Shown piece by piece: positions 9,095-19,186 of a stretch of 61,176 nt of DNA; position 1 is the first letter of the stretch; every line of letters starts with the position of its first letter. The DNA comes from Tessaracoccus antarcticus. Its GTDB lineage: Bacteria > Actinomycetota > Actinomycetes > Propionibacteriales > Propionibacteriaceae. Made by a program: the position numbers and the translations under genes. The DNA is taken from the NCBI RefSeq assembly GCF_003688855.1, contig NZ_REFW01000007.1:1-61176 (forward strand). Reading direction: 5' to 3'. The notes below the pieces were generated by a model. The model was not told the origin of the DNA. It searched no databases and worked only from the letters and a program-made list of their open reading frames with translations.

Positions 9095-10102
9095 TTAGCC
9101 GCAGCCGCAGGACTCGCGCGAAATCAGCACGGGGCGGTGCAGAATTCCTTCACGCTCACCCCGCAAGATCGCCGCCGCCGCGAGCTCACCCAACGCGTCG
9201 GGTTCCACACGGATCGATGTGAGCGAGGGACGCCAGAGTTTCGAATAGACAAGATCATCGAAACCGATGACACGCACCTCCTTGCCGATCTCGACGCCGT
9301 GATCGGCCAGGGCGCGCATCACACCGAAGGCGATCGCATCACTGTTGCAGGCGATGCCGTCCGGAAGGTCTCCGCTGCGGACAAGCCGGGTCGTCTGCTC
9401 GAAGACACGTTCCGCGTCAGGTTCACTTGCCACGCTCCATGGGGCCACAAGTTCTCCCCCGGCCTCAGCTACGGCACTGGCGAATCCGACTGATCGGTCC
9501 GCCCTGGTGGGCGATGCCCCGAGCCCACCAAAATAGGCTAACCGGCGACACCCGTGCCAGAGGAGGTGATCAGCCGCGGCTCGGGAGCCATACTGGGCAT
9601 CACTACCGACGTAAGGCAGGTCCACGCCGATCAGACGACGTGTGGCCAAGACCACGTTGGCCCCGACGCACAGCTTGCTGACCGCTTCTGGGGTCGTTCC
9701 GATCGCGGGCACGAGGATGACGTCGGACACCCGGTCTTCAATGAAGCGTTGAATAATGCGCTTCTGGATGTCCAAATCATCGTGTGTGAAGGAGACGAGC
9801 AGCACCTTCTCGGACGCGGCCAGTTGGGCCTCGAGAGCATCGGTGAACTCCATGAAGAAGGGGTTGCGACTGTCTGTGATGATGAGGCCGACGACGTTGG
9901 AACGGCCTGAGCGCAGCTGTGCTGCCCGGCGGTCGTAGACATAGCCGAGACGCTTGGCCACAGCCAAAACGTGCTCCCGTGTGCGCGGCGCTGCCAGATG
10001 ATTCTCCCGCATGACGAGGGAAACCGTGGCTCTGGAGACACCCGCCTCACGAGCTACGTCGATCATGCGAACCGGACTACGGAACGGATCACGAGAGGGC
10101 AT
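9095..10102 (-). CDS. LacI-family transcriptional regulator
   Basis: A 335-aa repressor. The HTH is at residues ~12-32 (MIDVAREAGVSRATVSLVM), with the hinge helix near RRAAQLRSGRS, then a periplasmic-binding-protein-like sensor domain from NVVGLIITDSRNPF onward. It sits just upstream of the sugar uptake operon on the same strand, and the intergenic palindrome is its likely site. Start at ATG 10102 lacks a clear ribosome-binding site; the downstream ATG at residue 13 would still keep the HTH. Confidence 0.92.
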   Translation of the reverse strand: MPSRDPFRSPVRMIDVAREAGVSRATVSLVMRENHLAAPRTREHVLAVAKRLGYVYDRRAAQLRSGRSNVVGLIITDSRNPFFMEFTDALEAQLAASEKVLLVSFTHDDLDIQKRIIQRFIEDRVSDVILVPAIGTTPEAVSKLCVGANVVLATRRLIGVDLPYVGSDAQYGSRAAADHLLWHGCRRLAYFGGLGASPTRADRSVGFASAVAEAGGELVAPWSVASEPDAERVFEQTTRLVRSGDLPDGIACNSDAIAFGVMRALADHGVEIGKEVRVIGFDDLVYSKLWRPSLTSIRVEPDALGELAAAAILRGEREGILHRPVLISRESCGCG

Positions 10103-10506
10103 AAGTTCACACTAGCGGTCCCGCCCGGTTCGATGTGCACCACAACCCGCCTTCTTCTTCGGGCCTTGAGCTTCGACCAGCCAACTCAATCGCTACGCCT
10201 TCCGACGCCGAAATCGAGCACCCAAATGTACGGTTCTTCGCATGCCGTAGCTCACGTTTGAACATGACTCAATCCGATGCCAAGAAGGCAGCCGGGTCCT
10301 GGAGAGCCGCAGGACCGCGTCCAGGATCCCGATCCCTAGTTGGCCCTTGATGAGTGAGCGATGCAGCAGAATGCGTTCCAAAAACAGCTCGGTACTTACA
10401 GGGCTTTCCACAGATGAGAGTGCGTGTCGATAGCAGAGTTCCGTCCGAAATCATGTTGGGGTGGACTCTGGAGACTGCCGGGGCAGCAAACTCGCCGGTG
10501 TGGTGC
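10103..10506. other. No intact gene seen
   Basis: About 400 bp of non-coding sequence between the LacI gene and the IS630 remnant. Only short overlapping frames; no clear signals. Confidence 0.5.
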
Positions 10507-10825
10507 ATGACGCCGCCGCCGAAGAGTTTGGGTGTCAGGCACTGGTCGAGCCGGCTCTTGGCGCCCCGGTTGGGGGTGCATCATTCCACGATTACCAAGG
10601 CGTGGAAGAAGTACGGGGTCACGCCGTGGAAGGCGGAGACGTTCAAGTTCTCCGCCGACCCGGAACTGGTGGCCAATGTCACCGACGTCTTCGGCCTGTA
10701 CCTGAACCCGCCGGAGAACGCTGTCGTGCTCCGCGTCGATGAGAAGTCCCAGATCCAGTCGCTGAATCGCACCCAGAAGGTGTTGCCGATGCAGCCCGGC
10801 CACAACGAGCAACGCAGCCACGACT
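10507..10825 (+). pseudogene. IS630-family transposase fragment
   Basis: About 105 codons of an IS630 transposase: the HTH part (RHWSSRLLAPRLGVHHSTI), the ETFKFSADPEL linker, and the first catalytic Asp region VVLRVDEKSQIQSL, ending at GHNEQRSHD. In full elements the frame continues into the DDE core; here it runs into unrelated sequence. The 5' part is also missing. Confidence 0.8.
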
Positions 10826-10958
10826 CGGCTCTTGCCAACCCTTGGGAGCCCAATGAGGCAGACGTCCTTAGCAAGCGCCACAGCTGTGCGGAGACGCTCA
10901 ACGTCCCCCGCCCTCCCGACGAGTTCCTGACCCTCCCAGGCTCCGCTCGGGTGCGTCG

Positions 10959-11427
10959 TTACGGACTCGAGGCGTCCTCTGACCCTGTTAGGTCCGTGCG
11001 CAATTCAGGGTCCTGCCTGAGCGCCTCCACTAGCCTCTGTCGTGTGTAGAAGGTCGGTACCGGCAGTTCGTGTTCGCGGCAGTACTTCAGAATGTTGCGA
11101 CGCTTGGCGTCGGACAGGCGCCTCGAAGTCACCATCACCAGCTGGTCGACTCTCAAAGGCTCTCCCGTCTTCCAAACCCCTGCCACGTCGTGTGGCTGCT
11201 TCTCAAGTTGTCCAGCAGGTCGCCCGTCGTCACGAGAATCCGGCCTCGGGACTCTTTATCACCCACGATCGGTTCGTAAATGTCGCATCGCGGCCCCCGT
11301 CACTGCCGCCCTCGACAGGTACCACGTTCTCAAAGTGATTCGTCATGAGCGCTACAGCGCAACGCTCGAACGTGTCAGCGTCCACCCCGGAGTCGAGGGC
11401 AACAGCGATTCGCGAGTTCCTGCTCAT
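10959..11427 (-). pseudogene. Frameshifted N-terminus of a restriction-like/NTPase protein
   Basis: Three minus-strand frames join into one protein. Frame 1 from ATG 11427 gives DADTFERCAVALM and VPVEGGSDGGRDA. Frame 2 continues as DIYEPIVGDKESRGRILVTT and GDLLDNLRSSH. Frame 3 gives VMVTSRRLSDAKRR and FYTRQRLVEAL. This order (GGSDGGRD nuclease-like core, then a TSxxLS...RxxLxExL segment) occurs at the start of large NTPase/TPR proteins with a restriction-endonuclease-like domain. Two frame changes and loss of everything downstream show a dead gene. Confidence 0.6.
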
Positions 11428-11968
11428 GGAGCCAAGCGTCGCAGGTCGGCCGACAAGTTGCGACTTCCCCATGATGTCAAACTGGCAAGGACCATTATGG
11501 CCGCAGTGCGAGCCAACAAAAGAGGCGCGGGCCGTCTCCTTAGCACGAAGCGATTGCAAACGGTTGAGCAGAGAAAAGCTGCGGAACATTCACCACATCA
11601 ATGGTTCTCGAAGCGGTCAGCCTGGTCGTCATCTCGAACTCGGGAACAGTCGTGTTGCGTGGGTGACCTCTGGACGTGCTGACACCTACCCATGGGGCCG
11701 CCCACCGGGGCTATCCACGTGACAGGCCCGAAGGCAGACTCGGACCTACTGACAGGCTGGCCTACCCCACCAGCCGGGTTCTGGGCTCGTGAGAATATCG
11801 TGGCTTTCTCCGAACGGCTGTTCCACATACTCATCCTTGTCATCCGAAATTCTGGGCCCAAACGAACCGCTGTAATCGGATTCGGAAAGCAGATGAACCG
11901 CCCTGGGTTGGATGGAGACTCTGGTGTGTCCCGGTTCCGGGGACGGTGAATCATGTTTTGATGTGGTC
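11428..11968. other. No gene seen
   Basis: About 540 bp between two pseudogenes. Open frames exist on both strands, but none has recognisable protein character or a ribosome-binding site. Confidence 0.45.
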
Positions 11969-12919
11969 ATGGCGAGTATGTCGGCCGGTGTCGCGGCCGA
12001 GATCAAGCTGATGGGTGCGGCCGTTGCTGCCGTCGTGCCGCCGAAGACTGCGACGAATCTGTTGGTCGCGAGCTGGAATATCCGGGCTCTGGGCGGGCTG
12101 ACTGCGAGCTGGGATGCCTCCCCAGAGGCTTCGCCGAAGCGGGACTGGCGCGCTGTCGCGTTGATCGCCGAGCTCATTTCCCACTTCGATGTGGTGGCCA
12201 TTCAGGAAGTGAGGCGCGACACGGCCGCGTTGCGGTTCCTGCTCGAGCAGCTGGGCCGGTCGTGGAGGTTCATCACCTCGGATGTCACCGAGGGTGATGA
12301 GGGCGCAATGGTGAGCGGCTCGGGTTCGTGTTCGACACCACCCGGGTCCAGCCATCCGGGCTGGTCGAGAGATCGTGGTGCCTGCCTCGGCGGGGAACCC
12401 GGTGAAGCAGTTCGCCCGGACGCCGTATGCGGCGAGCTTCTCCCGTGGTGGCGTTGAGTTCATCCTGACAACGGTTCACGTGCCGTGGGGCGCAAGCGCC
12501 GCTGAGCGGCTGCCGGAGATCACTGCGTTCGCGAACTGGATGCGCGCCTGGGCCGACCGGCGCGGAGATTGGAACACAACCTCCTCGTGCTGGGGGACTT
12601 CAACCTTGATCGTCTCCGGAACCCGTTATACGAGGCGTTCGTGTCCACCGGGCTGTGGCCGCCGACCGAGTTGAACACTGTGCCTCGGACAATCTTCGAC
12701 AACGACAAGAGCGAGCACTTCTACGACCAGATCGCCTGGTTCAAGACCCTCAACGACGACCACCCGCTCACGGAGGTGATGGCCTCGCTTAGCTACACCG
12801 GCCGGGCCGGCTCCTTCGATTTCGTGACGCACGTCTTCGCTGGCATGACCCGCAGCAGTTTGTCGTGGCGGATCTCGGACCATTACCCACTGTGGGTCGA
12901 GTTCACGATTTCCGCCTGA
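11969..12919 (+). pseudogene. Endonuclease/exonuclease/phosphatase (EEP) family gene, three frameshifts
   Basis: The DNase I-like fold is readable across four frame segments. LLVASWNIRALGG and VVAIQEVRRDTAAL come first, then NGERLGFVFDTTRVQPSGL, then FARTPYAASFSRGG and ILTTVHVPWG, then LLVLGDFNLDRL and ISDHYPLWVEF before the stop at 12917-12919. The catalytic Glu (IQEVR), Asp (GDFN) and His (SDHYP) are all present. Each frame change (near 12303, 12370 and 12572) looks like loss of one base, with otherwise well-kept protein sequence. The gene is either recently dead or carries assembly errors. Confidence 0.8.
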
Positions 12920-13682
12920 GGAGCACAACACAGACCCGCGCGTACTCACACTTCAGCAAGGACGCACAAGAGACCCGGTGCCCAAGAGATCAGTCCAAAA
13001 GGCCGCGTAGGGCTTCTCGGCTCCGTGATGGTCGGCCACTGCGAGGACGGCGTGAGCAAACCGAACCACGCAGGCCAGCGCAGGGGTGACAAGGTCACCG
13101 TCGTTGCGCTTGACCTCTTGATTGTCGCCGCGGCCTGGGAGTGCCTTTTGCTCGATGGCGCGAGGGTGGGGTGGGTTCGCCGCTGGCGTGTGATCACGTC
13201 CCTCACACTCTGTCGGATGGCGGCATGTTGCTGCGGGCCAATCTGTCGGTGCGGTCCCTTCGCGCTATGCCCACAATTCGACGGGCCTACTTCGGGTACC
13301 AGAGCGTTCCGCTCTTGGGTTGAGAGAACGGACGACCGATGCCGAGAGAACCCGATCAGGAGACGCGAATCCCTCGACGTTGGAGGGCATGTTCTTGAAG
13401 ATCACCGAAAGGACTCTCCGCCACAGCGAAGACCCAAGATCGATGGCGCCCGGAACAATTACCCAGCTGAAGGGTCGTCGGCGGTCGCACCCGGCACGCG
13501 GATCTCGTGTGACACGGGCGTGGCCGTGTACCGCTCATCGAGGAGTCCGCTACGGCCCTGCCAACTGTCCAAGGGCGAAAGTCCCCACCAGCAGTGGCTG
13601 TGAGTAAGCGAGGAGTTGCTGGAGACACGACACAAAGTGCATCAGGAAGACAGAAATGCTCCATCACTGAAAAGGAACAACC
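12920..13682. other. Long non-coding stretch
   Basis: About 760 bp with only low-quality overlapping frames on both strands. No IS terminal repeat, tRNA or terminator was recognised. The mixed-frame appearance suggests old, decayed coding DNA. Confidence 0.4.
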
Positions 13683-14003
13683 ATGACAACGACAAGCACC
13701 ACCGCCGTCGGGCAGACGTATTTGACGCTGCTGCGGGCAGCCCAATTGACGTTGGGTCCCCAGGGTGACGATCTCCAGGTCGGCTTCCACATAGCCGTCA
13801 GCGCGTTGCAGCTTCGCTGCCTGACTCTCGTACAGGAGCTCATCCAGATCCCCGACCGCGTGTACCCGGAAACCATCGCGGGTTGCCTTGAGGAGGCAGC
13901 CGCCCAGACATGCCAGTGGGACCTTGCCACGCTTCCGCCCGAGGCTGTGGATTTCATCATCGATCTCGCGGACCTCAAGCACGTCCTGGGCCAACGGCGA
14001 TGA
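13683..14003 (+). CDS. Small hypothetical protein preceding sigma-like gene
   Basis: 106 aa, mostly helical, acidic toward the C-terminus (PEAVDFIIDLADLKHVLG). AAAAGGAAC lies just before the ATG. Its TGA overlaps the ATG of the next gene, so the pair is co-translated. No family was recognised. The context suggests a partner or regulator of the sigma-like protein. Confidence 0.65.
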   Translation: MTTTSTTAVGQTYLTLLRAAQLTLGPQGDDLQVGFHIAVSALQLRCLTLVQELIQIPDRVYPETIAGCLEEAAAQTCQWDLATLPPEAVDFIIDLADLKHVLGQRR

Positions 14004-15862
14004 CTGTGGCCGACACACCGTTCGCCGCGGCGATCGCTGCCTCGATCGGCAGCCTCAACACCGATGGCCTGTCCCATGACCAGTGGGCGGAGGCAGCCGT
14101 GCAGTGTTCCCGATCGTTTGCCGCTCTTGGCATCGACGACCCGTCCGTGCGTTCGGCTGCTGCTCTGGGTGGCTTGATCCGATCACGACCAGCCACGACA
14201 CTGGGCCACTGTCCGGTCGTGGAGGCGTTCACGGCAGCTGCCACCGCCGACGTGGCCGCAAATGATCGTGATGCTGCTCGTGTTGAAGGGCGGACGGCTT
14301 TGCGGTTCGCTACCCACGCAGCGACGCTGAATACTCGTGGGCTTCCGTTGATGCTCCTCGCGGGTGTGGAGCGTGACTTGATGGCTTGTCCTCCCGATCC
14401 GGCGGTGGCGTCGTTGGGTGCGGCGTTGGAGAACTGGCGTGCGGCCACGGCTGCGGTTGGGCGGGGCGCCACGGATCTTTCTGTCCATGTGGCGGTCGGA
14501 ATTGCTGTCACCCAAAGGGCTCTGCTGCGCCGGAGCCGCGACCTCCTCGCTCACGTCGAGGTCAATCCGGATGTTCCAGGGAGTGTGGGCCGGCTGGTGG
14601 AGGGCATCGAGACCAGCCTTGCTGCGTGGTCGAGTACCGCTGAGCGTTGGTACGCCGCGAGCGTGGCTGCGCTTCCGCATGATGCGGACCGCTCCCCCGT
14701 TCGGTTGCTCTCGCTTGCGGCCACGGACCTGGCCAGCACCCTCACCCATCAGTCGTCGCCCAGCCTCCAGTTGGCGGCGCTCGTTCGCAGTGATTTCGGC
14801 GGCAACGTGATCGCTGGCCTCATCGCCACCAACGCATCCCGAACAGGCAACTCGACGGTACTTGCAGCAGCTGCCCGCCTTGAACGGGTCGCCGACCACT
14901 TCACAGATCAGCGATCCGGCCCACCCTTCCAAAACCGCACACCACCCCCATCACCCTCTCCAACGACCACCGCCGCAGCCCCACTCCCAGCTTCCGGCAC
15001 ATCACCCGCAGCGTCACAAGCGCTGGCGAGCCTGCCAGAGGATCCGCCTGTGGGTGTTCCTCGATCGTCGGGAAAGACGGCTCCTGATGCACCAGTGAAA
15101 TGGCTGTCACGGGAAGACGAGGTAGAGCTTGCCCAAAGACGGGACGCTGGCATCATCGCTCAGGCAGCCCTCGATGGGGACCCAGCCGCCCGCACCCTCA
15201 CCCGTGATGTGTCAGATGATGAGCTACAGCGCCTCGCCACTGGCGGCCGGGCAGCTGTAGCTCAACTCATTGCCTCGATGATCCCTGCCATGGAGTCAAC
15301 GAACCGGTGGATCCCCCGGACTGAACGCCCCGACGCCCTGCAAAACGCCGCCATCGACATCGCATCGGCGGCGGCCAGGTGGGACCCCCGCAAGGGTGCG
15401 AGGTGGCTCACCTTTGCCTGGAACACGTCGTGGTGGGCATCCACCGACTCGAGGAAAGAGCTCGACATCCGGCCCGTCCCTGTCGAGTTCACCACAGAAA
15501 CCTTGGGCAGGCCCCTGCAGGAGGCCGCCCCCGGGCCCGAGCAGGCACTGCTGCTCCACCTCGAGCAGGCCGAACAGCAGCACCTGCTGCACCAGATCCG
15601 CACACTCGAAGCCGACACGATCCGGCCGGACCTCCTTGCCACCGTTCTGGAGTACCACGGCCTGAACGGTGACTCACCCAAGACTTTCGCGGAGATCGCA
15701 CAAGAACACGACAGTTCCACCAGCACTATGGGCAGGCGCTACCGTGAAGCCATAGCCGCACTTCGCACCTCCCTGTCCATCCCAGCTGTGGTGGTGGAGC
15801 GCAAACCCTGGCAGCGCCCCGAGCACACCCAACCAAGACCCGACACCAGCCCCCACCGCTGA
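14000..15862 (+). CDS. Sigma-70-like protein with long N-terminal domain
   Basis: 620 aa. The C-terminal third resembles sigma factors. A region-2-like segment near residue 445 (DALQNAAIDIASAAARWDP, then KGARWLTFAWNTSWWA) parallels the conserved DxxQxGxxGLxxAxxxFDPxxGxxFxTYAxWWI pattern. A region-4-like HTH sits near 562-590 (TFAEIAQEHDSSTSTMGRRY). Residues 1-300 are an Ala-rich helical domain of unknown role, joined by a Pro/Ser/Thr-rich linker (~310-345). Length is far above the usual 180-400 aa. The start is the ATG overlapping the upstream stop. It may direct transcription of element genes; a second sigma-like protein lies at 22941. Confidence 0.7.
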   Translation: MTVADTPFAAAIAASIGSLNTDGLSHDQWAEAAVQCSRSFAALGIDDPSVRSAAALGGLIRSRPATTLGHCPVVEAFTAAATADVAANDRDAARVEGRTALRFATHAATLNTRGLPLMLLAGVERDLMACPPDPAVASLGAALENWRAATAAVGRGATDLSVHVAVGIAVTQRALLRRSRDLLAHVEVNPDVPGSVGRLVEGIETSLAAWSSTAERWYAASVAALPHDADRSPVRLLSLAATDLASTLTHQSSPSLQLAALVRSDFGGNVIAGLIATNASRTGNSTVLAAAARLERVADHFTDQRSGPPFQNRTPPPSPSPTTTAAAPLPASGTSPAASQALASLPEDPPVGVPRSSGKTAPDAPVKWLSREDEVELAQRRDAGIIAQAALDGDPAARTLTRDVSDDELQRLATGGRAAVAQLIASMIPAMESTNRWIPRTERPDALQNAAIDIASAAARWDPRKGARWLTFAWNTSWWASTDSRKELDIRPVPVEFTTETLGRPLQEAAPGPEQALLLHLEQAEQQHLLHQIRTLEADTIRPDLLATVLEYHGLNGDSPKTFAEIAQEHDSSTSTMGRRYREAIAALRTSLSIPAVVVERKPWQRPEHTQPRPDTSPHR

Positions 15863-15957
15863 ACACCGGCGCCCACCGGAGCGAGCGGCGTTTGGCAGCC
15901 CCCTTCGGTATCAGAGCCAGCCTGGAGGTGTTAGCGCGCCTCTGGTGGGATGATCCG

Positions 15958-16449
15958 CTAGCCGCGGGCCTCGTCCGCGGCAGCGGCTTCCAGCACCGGT
16001 TTGACGGCTGCCACAGCGTCCTCCAGGTGCAGCCGAGCTGCCGGGCCAGGCTGGACCGAGGCGTTCTGCCGACGCATCTGCCCGATCGCCCACCCGGTCG
16101 CCCGGGTGGTCAGCAGCGCCCTGCGCGCAGCGACATCGGGGTCTTGCTCCATGAACGAGGTCACCGGACACATCGGTTCGGGACACAGCCATCGTCGTTT
16201 CCGCCACCACAACCTGACCGGCGCCGCGAAACACGGCGCGTCGATCAACTCGACCCTCTGCCGCCCATGAGCATGCGCGACGACCCCGCAGGCGGGGCAT
16301 CCCATCACCGCCGGCACCTGCGACTCGACCCGGAGCCCCACGTCGTCACGCTGGACGCCGATCACGTGGAGCCGGAGCAGGCCCACCAGAAGGTCGCAGC
16401 GCTGGCAGCCGCCGCCGGTGAGACAGCAGCAGGAAATAGGATCGGGCAT
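15958..16449 (-). pseudogene. ISL3-family transposase, N-terminal remnant
   Basis: The N-terminal zinc-binding part of an ISL3 transposase is clear: GCPACG, HAHGRQRVELIDAPCF, WRKRRWLCPEPMCP and LTTRATGWAIGQMRRQ. After NASV the family sequence is found in another frame (LARQLGCTWRTLW) and then returns to frame (AVKPVLEAAAADEAR) before a stop, showing two compensating indels and loss of the DDE domain. Confidence 0.8.
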
Positions 16450-16825
16450 CGTCAAGGTCCTTGGGAATCAGCTGGTGTGGTAACCCCGATTCTTGAGGGC
16501 CTCGACCTCTCGCACCCCGCCGACACGCCCACCGTCGGATCCACGCTCACCACACGCTCAAGTACGAAGAGCCGGATTGACGAGGACGGCCGCGAGCGCC
16601 GTTCGGGAGGCAGCAGCTGATCCTCGAGGAGTTGCAGCAGGTCGGGTTCACCCTTCGAATCGGCTTGACCTGCGGAAACGTCCTTGGCCTGTCGTGAGTC
16701 GTTGGCTGTCACGGACCTCGAACGAGAATCCTGCGGACTTTTTGCGGACTGACGTCATGGTGCCGCCCGGGGCTGATGATGCCCCCGGCCAGAGGCCCGG
16801 GGCCTCGATCCATCGTTGGTTGTTC
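16450..16825. other. Non-coding gap with GC-rich hairpins
   Basis: Separates the ISL3 scrap from the ATPase operon. Around 16758-16805 there are facing GC-rich arms (GCCCGGGGC/GCCCCCGG and AGGCCCGGGGCCT) that could terminate the operon ending at 16826. No gene is seen. Confidence 0.4.
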
Positions 16826-19186
16826 TCAGAACAGAATCTGCTCCCAGGTCGCGGAGTCTCGCCAGCCGGGGATCTGGAAGGTCCATGCTGTGATCAGGGC
16901 GTGGGAGGCGCGCATGTCCTCGACCGTCGTGCCGTAGTGCCGCTCGGCACTTCCATCCCGGTACTCGACGACGTAGCTGCCGTCGCTGCTTCGCGAGGTC
17001 TGCGCATAGGTCTGACCGCTGCGGTCGGCGAGGAACTCGACAATGAGATACGAGCCCTCGCCTGATTCGATCTCCTCCAACATCATGAACAGGGCGTCCT
17101 CGGACGGATTGTCGATAATGTCACCGGATTCCGTCGTTGCTCGCAGTTCGACATCCGTGGTTACGTCGACCTCCCAGTCCTCGGCGCCCACGTCAAGGCC
17201 ATCTGTCTCGCTCTCAATGAGTGCTGTCTGCCCATCGCTCACCGCGAAGTATCCGATCGACTGGCCGAGGCTTACGCCTAGCGAATAGATAGCCGGTTGG
17301 AAGGGGAGAGGCCACACGATGACCGTCACCTCAGGCCCGTAGGGATCGGACGGGTGCACCGCCCTCTCTCGTTGGTAGCCAAGTGCTGGGAGCGACAACG
17401 GACCCCGGAAGTAGTGGTGCTCAACTGCAGCTGCAAGATGGAGATGGACGTAGGTGTACGTCGGTGCGTCCGACTTGCTGAAGCATCGAATCGCGCGACC
17501 ATCCGCGACGAAGAGGTTCTCCGCTGTTTCGAGAGCTGTTGACGCTGAGCCTCGTTCGGCGATGGCAGCACGCGCGGACGCGTGCTCGCCGGTGAGGTCG
17601 GCGCCAGACCACAACTTCTGGGCGCCATGCAGTACGCCGGCCCTCGTCTCTGTTCCTGAGAGGTGGTACGAGCCGAGCGCGGCAGCGACGATCGCTTCGG
17701 GTGATATGGCCGGGTTACTTGAGGTACTCGCCTGAATCATGTCCTCGAGCACGGTTTGGTTCTGGCAAGCGATCAGTAGGAGCTGGTCGGCGTACTCGTC
17801 GTTGGCAGCGCTGCGCGCGGCGCGGAGAATCGCTTCGCTGACGGAAGCGGAACTTCTCAAATCATTCCCGAGGGGATGCTCGACCAGCAGGTCGACGAGC
17901 GTGCGCCACTTGTTGCTGGCGGGGTCTGCGTCCAGCACGCGGACGATCACTGCCTCGTCGGCGTTGCGAAGCGCCAGCACGGATTCGAACTCTTCCCGGC
18001 CAGCGGCCGCAGCTCTCATTGCGGTTTCATCGTCGCAATCCATCAGGATCTCTGGGTCTCCGTCGGCCAGCTCCAGCGCCAAGTCGGGCGGGAGCGGCCG
18101 GATGCGGTGGGCACTCACCATCTCTCGACGCATCCAAGGCGCCGGGAACTTAGCCAGAGCTGCTCGGAGAACGTCTTCGCTCAGGTCGCCCGCTCGAGCG
18201 AATCGGTCGATCAGGGTTTCGGAGATCCGACGCGAGCCCAGCTTGGCCAGCCGCATCTGAAGCTCTCGGTCTTCCGTTTCAGCCGCAAGCCCCTCGCGCT
18301 CTGCCACCGTCATGCTTGAGAAGGACTTCGGCCGAGTGCGTGGGGTCGGCGGCGGGGCCTCGCGCCACGCGGATCCTGCACCGATCAGTTCCGGGGCCAG
18401 TACACAAAGGGGGTCGTCGTCCTCAAGGTCGACGCCGGTGCTCCGCCCCAGGAACTTCTCAATCCATCTGGGAGAAACGGCGAGCGCTTCGGCTGCGGCC
18501 TTCTTAGGCTCGCCCCTTGAGACAAGGATCTTGGCGGCCGAAGCATACCTGTCCAGCACCCTCTCCTCCTCGGTTTCCTTGGCCGTTCGGTGTGCGAAGT
18601 AGGCGATCCAGCCACGCCTGCGGGAGGACATGGCGCCGATCCAGTCGGCGAGAAGCATCTCTCGATCGGCGTTCCGACTGCATAGGACCAACCGGTCCAT
18701 TACGTCGCGGGGGAGGTCGAGAAGGATTTCGTGGGCCACCTTATCGGCGTCATTGCGTGCCTGCTCTTGACGCTCTCGGTACGTCGCTGAGGACCACAGG
18801 TGCTGTTCAATCTCGGACCGCAGGCGTGGGTCGAGTCCGGCGACCTGCGTGGTGAGGTAGTCATCGGCCGGATCCTCGCCACCCCACTCGGGGAGGGCGT
18901 CGAAGTCAGGATCAGCGAGTGCGCGTTGGACGATTCTCGACGCCTCTCGTTCGAGATCCTTCCCAACCGTCGAACTGAAGACCTCCCCTGCAGCGTTCTC
19001 GATCCTCCTCCGCCGCTCCTCAGGCAGATGGGACGCTAGGTCGTCTGCGACTTCTCTGCCTTCGTGCCCGCGAGTGAATCGAGGGTCTTGGGCAATCCGG
19101 TCGATGAGGTCGCGTGTCTCCGCGTCGAAGAGGCTATCGTTGTCCCGATCGAAGTACCGCGACTCGAGGTCGTCCGATCCTTTCAT
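16826..19186 (-). CDS. Large repeat protein of ATPase-HEPN operon (unknown function)
   Basis: 786 aa, no recognised enzyme motif. Residues ~1-290 are helical and charged, with an HTH-like segment near 230-250 (AAAEALAVSPRWIEKFLG). Residues ~310-500 look like leucine-rich-variant/HEAT-type repeats (LSEDVLRAALAKFPAPWMRR; LELADGDPEILMD). The C-terminal ~190 residues are beta-rich and end in a compact domain (GSYVVEYRDGSAERHYGTT, then FQIPGWRD). It overlaps the HEPN-like gene by 4 bp and is the last gene of the operon. In a defence setting it could be the sensor or scaffold; that is inference. Confidence 0.7.
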   Translation of the reverse strand: MKGSDDLESRYFDRDNDSLFDAETRDLIDRIAQDPRFTRGHEGREVADDLASHLPEERRRRIENAAGEVFSSTVGKDLEREASRIVQRALADPDFDALPEWGGEDPADDYLTTQVAGLDPRLRSEIEQHLWSSATYRERQEQARNDADKVAHEILLDLPRDVMDRLVLCSRNADREMLLADWIGAMSSRRRGWIAYFAHRTAKETEEERVLDRYASAAKILVSRGEPKKAAAEALAVSPRWIEKFLGRSTGVDLEDDDPLCVLAPELIGAGSAWREAPPPTPRTRPKSFSSMTVAEREGLAAETEDRELQMRLAKLGSRRISETLIDRFARAGDLSEDVLRAALAKFPAPWMRREMVSAHRIRPLPPDLALELADGDPEILMDCDDETAMRAAAAGREEFESVLALRNADEAVIVRVLDADPASNKWRTLVDLLVEHPLGNDLRSSASVSEAILRAARSAANDEYADQLLLIACQNQTVLEDMIQASTSSNPAISPEAIVAAALGSYHLSGTETRAGVLHGAQKLWSGADLTGEHASARAAIAERGSASTALETAENLFVADGRAIRCFSKSDAPTYTYVHLHLAAAVEHHYFRGPLSLPALGYQRERAVHPSDPYGPEVTVIVWPLPFQPAIYSLGVSLGQSIGYFAVSDGQTALIESETDGLDVGAEDWEVDVTTDVELRATTESGDIIDNPSEDALFMMLEEIESGEGSYLIVEFLADRSGQTYAQTSRSSDGSYVVEYRDGSAERHYGTTVEDMRASHALITAWTFQIPGWRDSATWEQILF

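Noticed and set aside
15892..16620. 242-codon plus-strand frame
   Set aside because: Opposite strand holds recognisable ISL3 transposase sequence.
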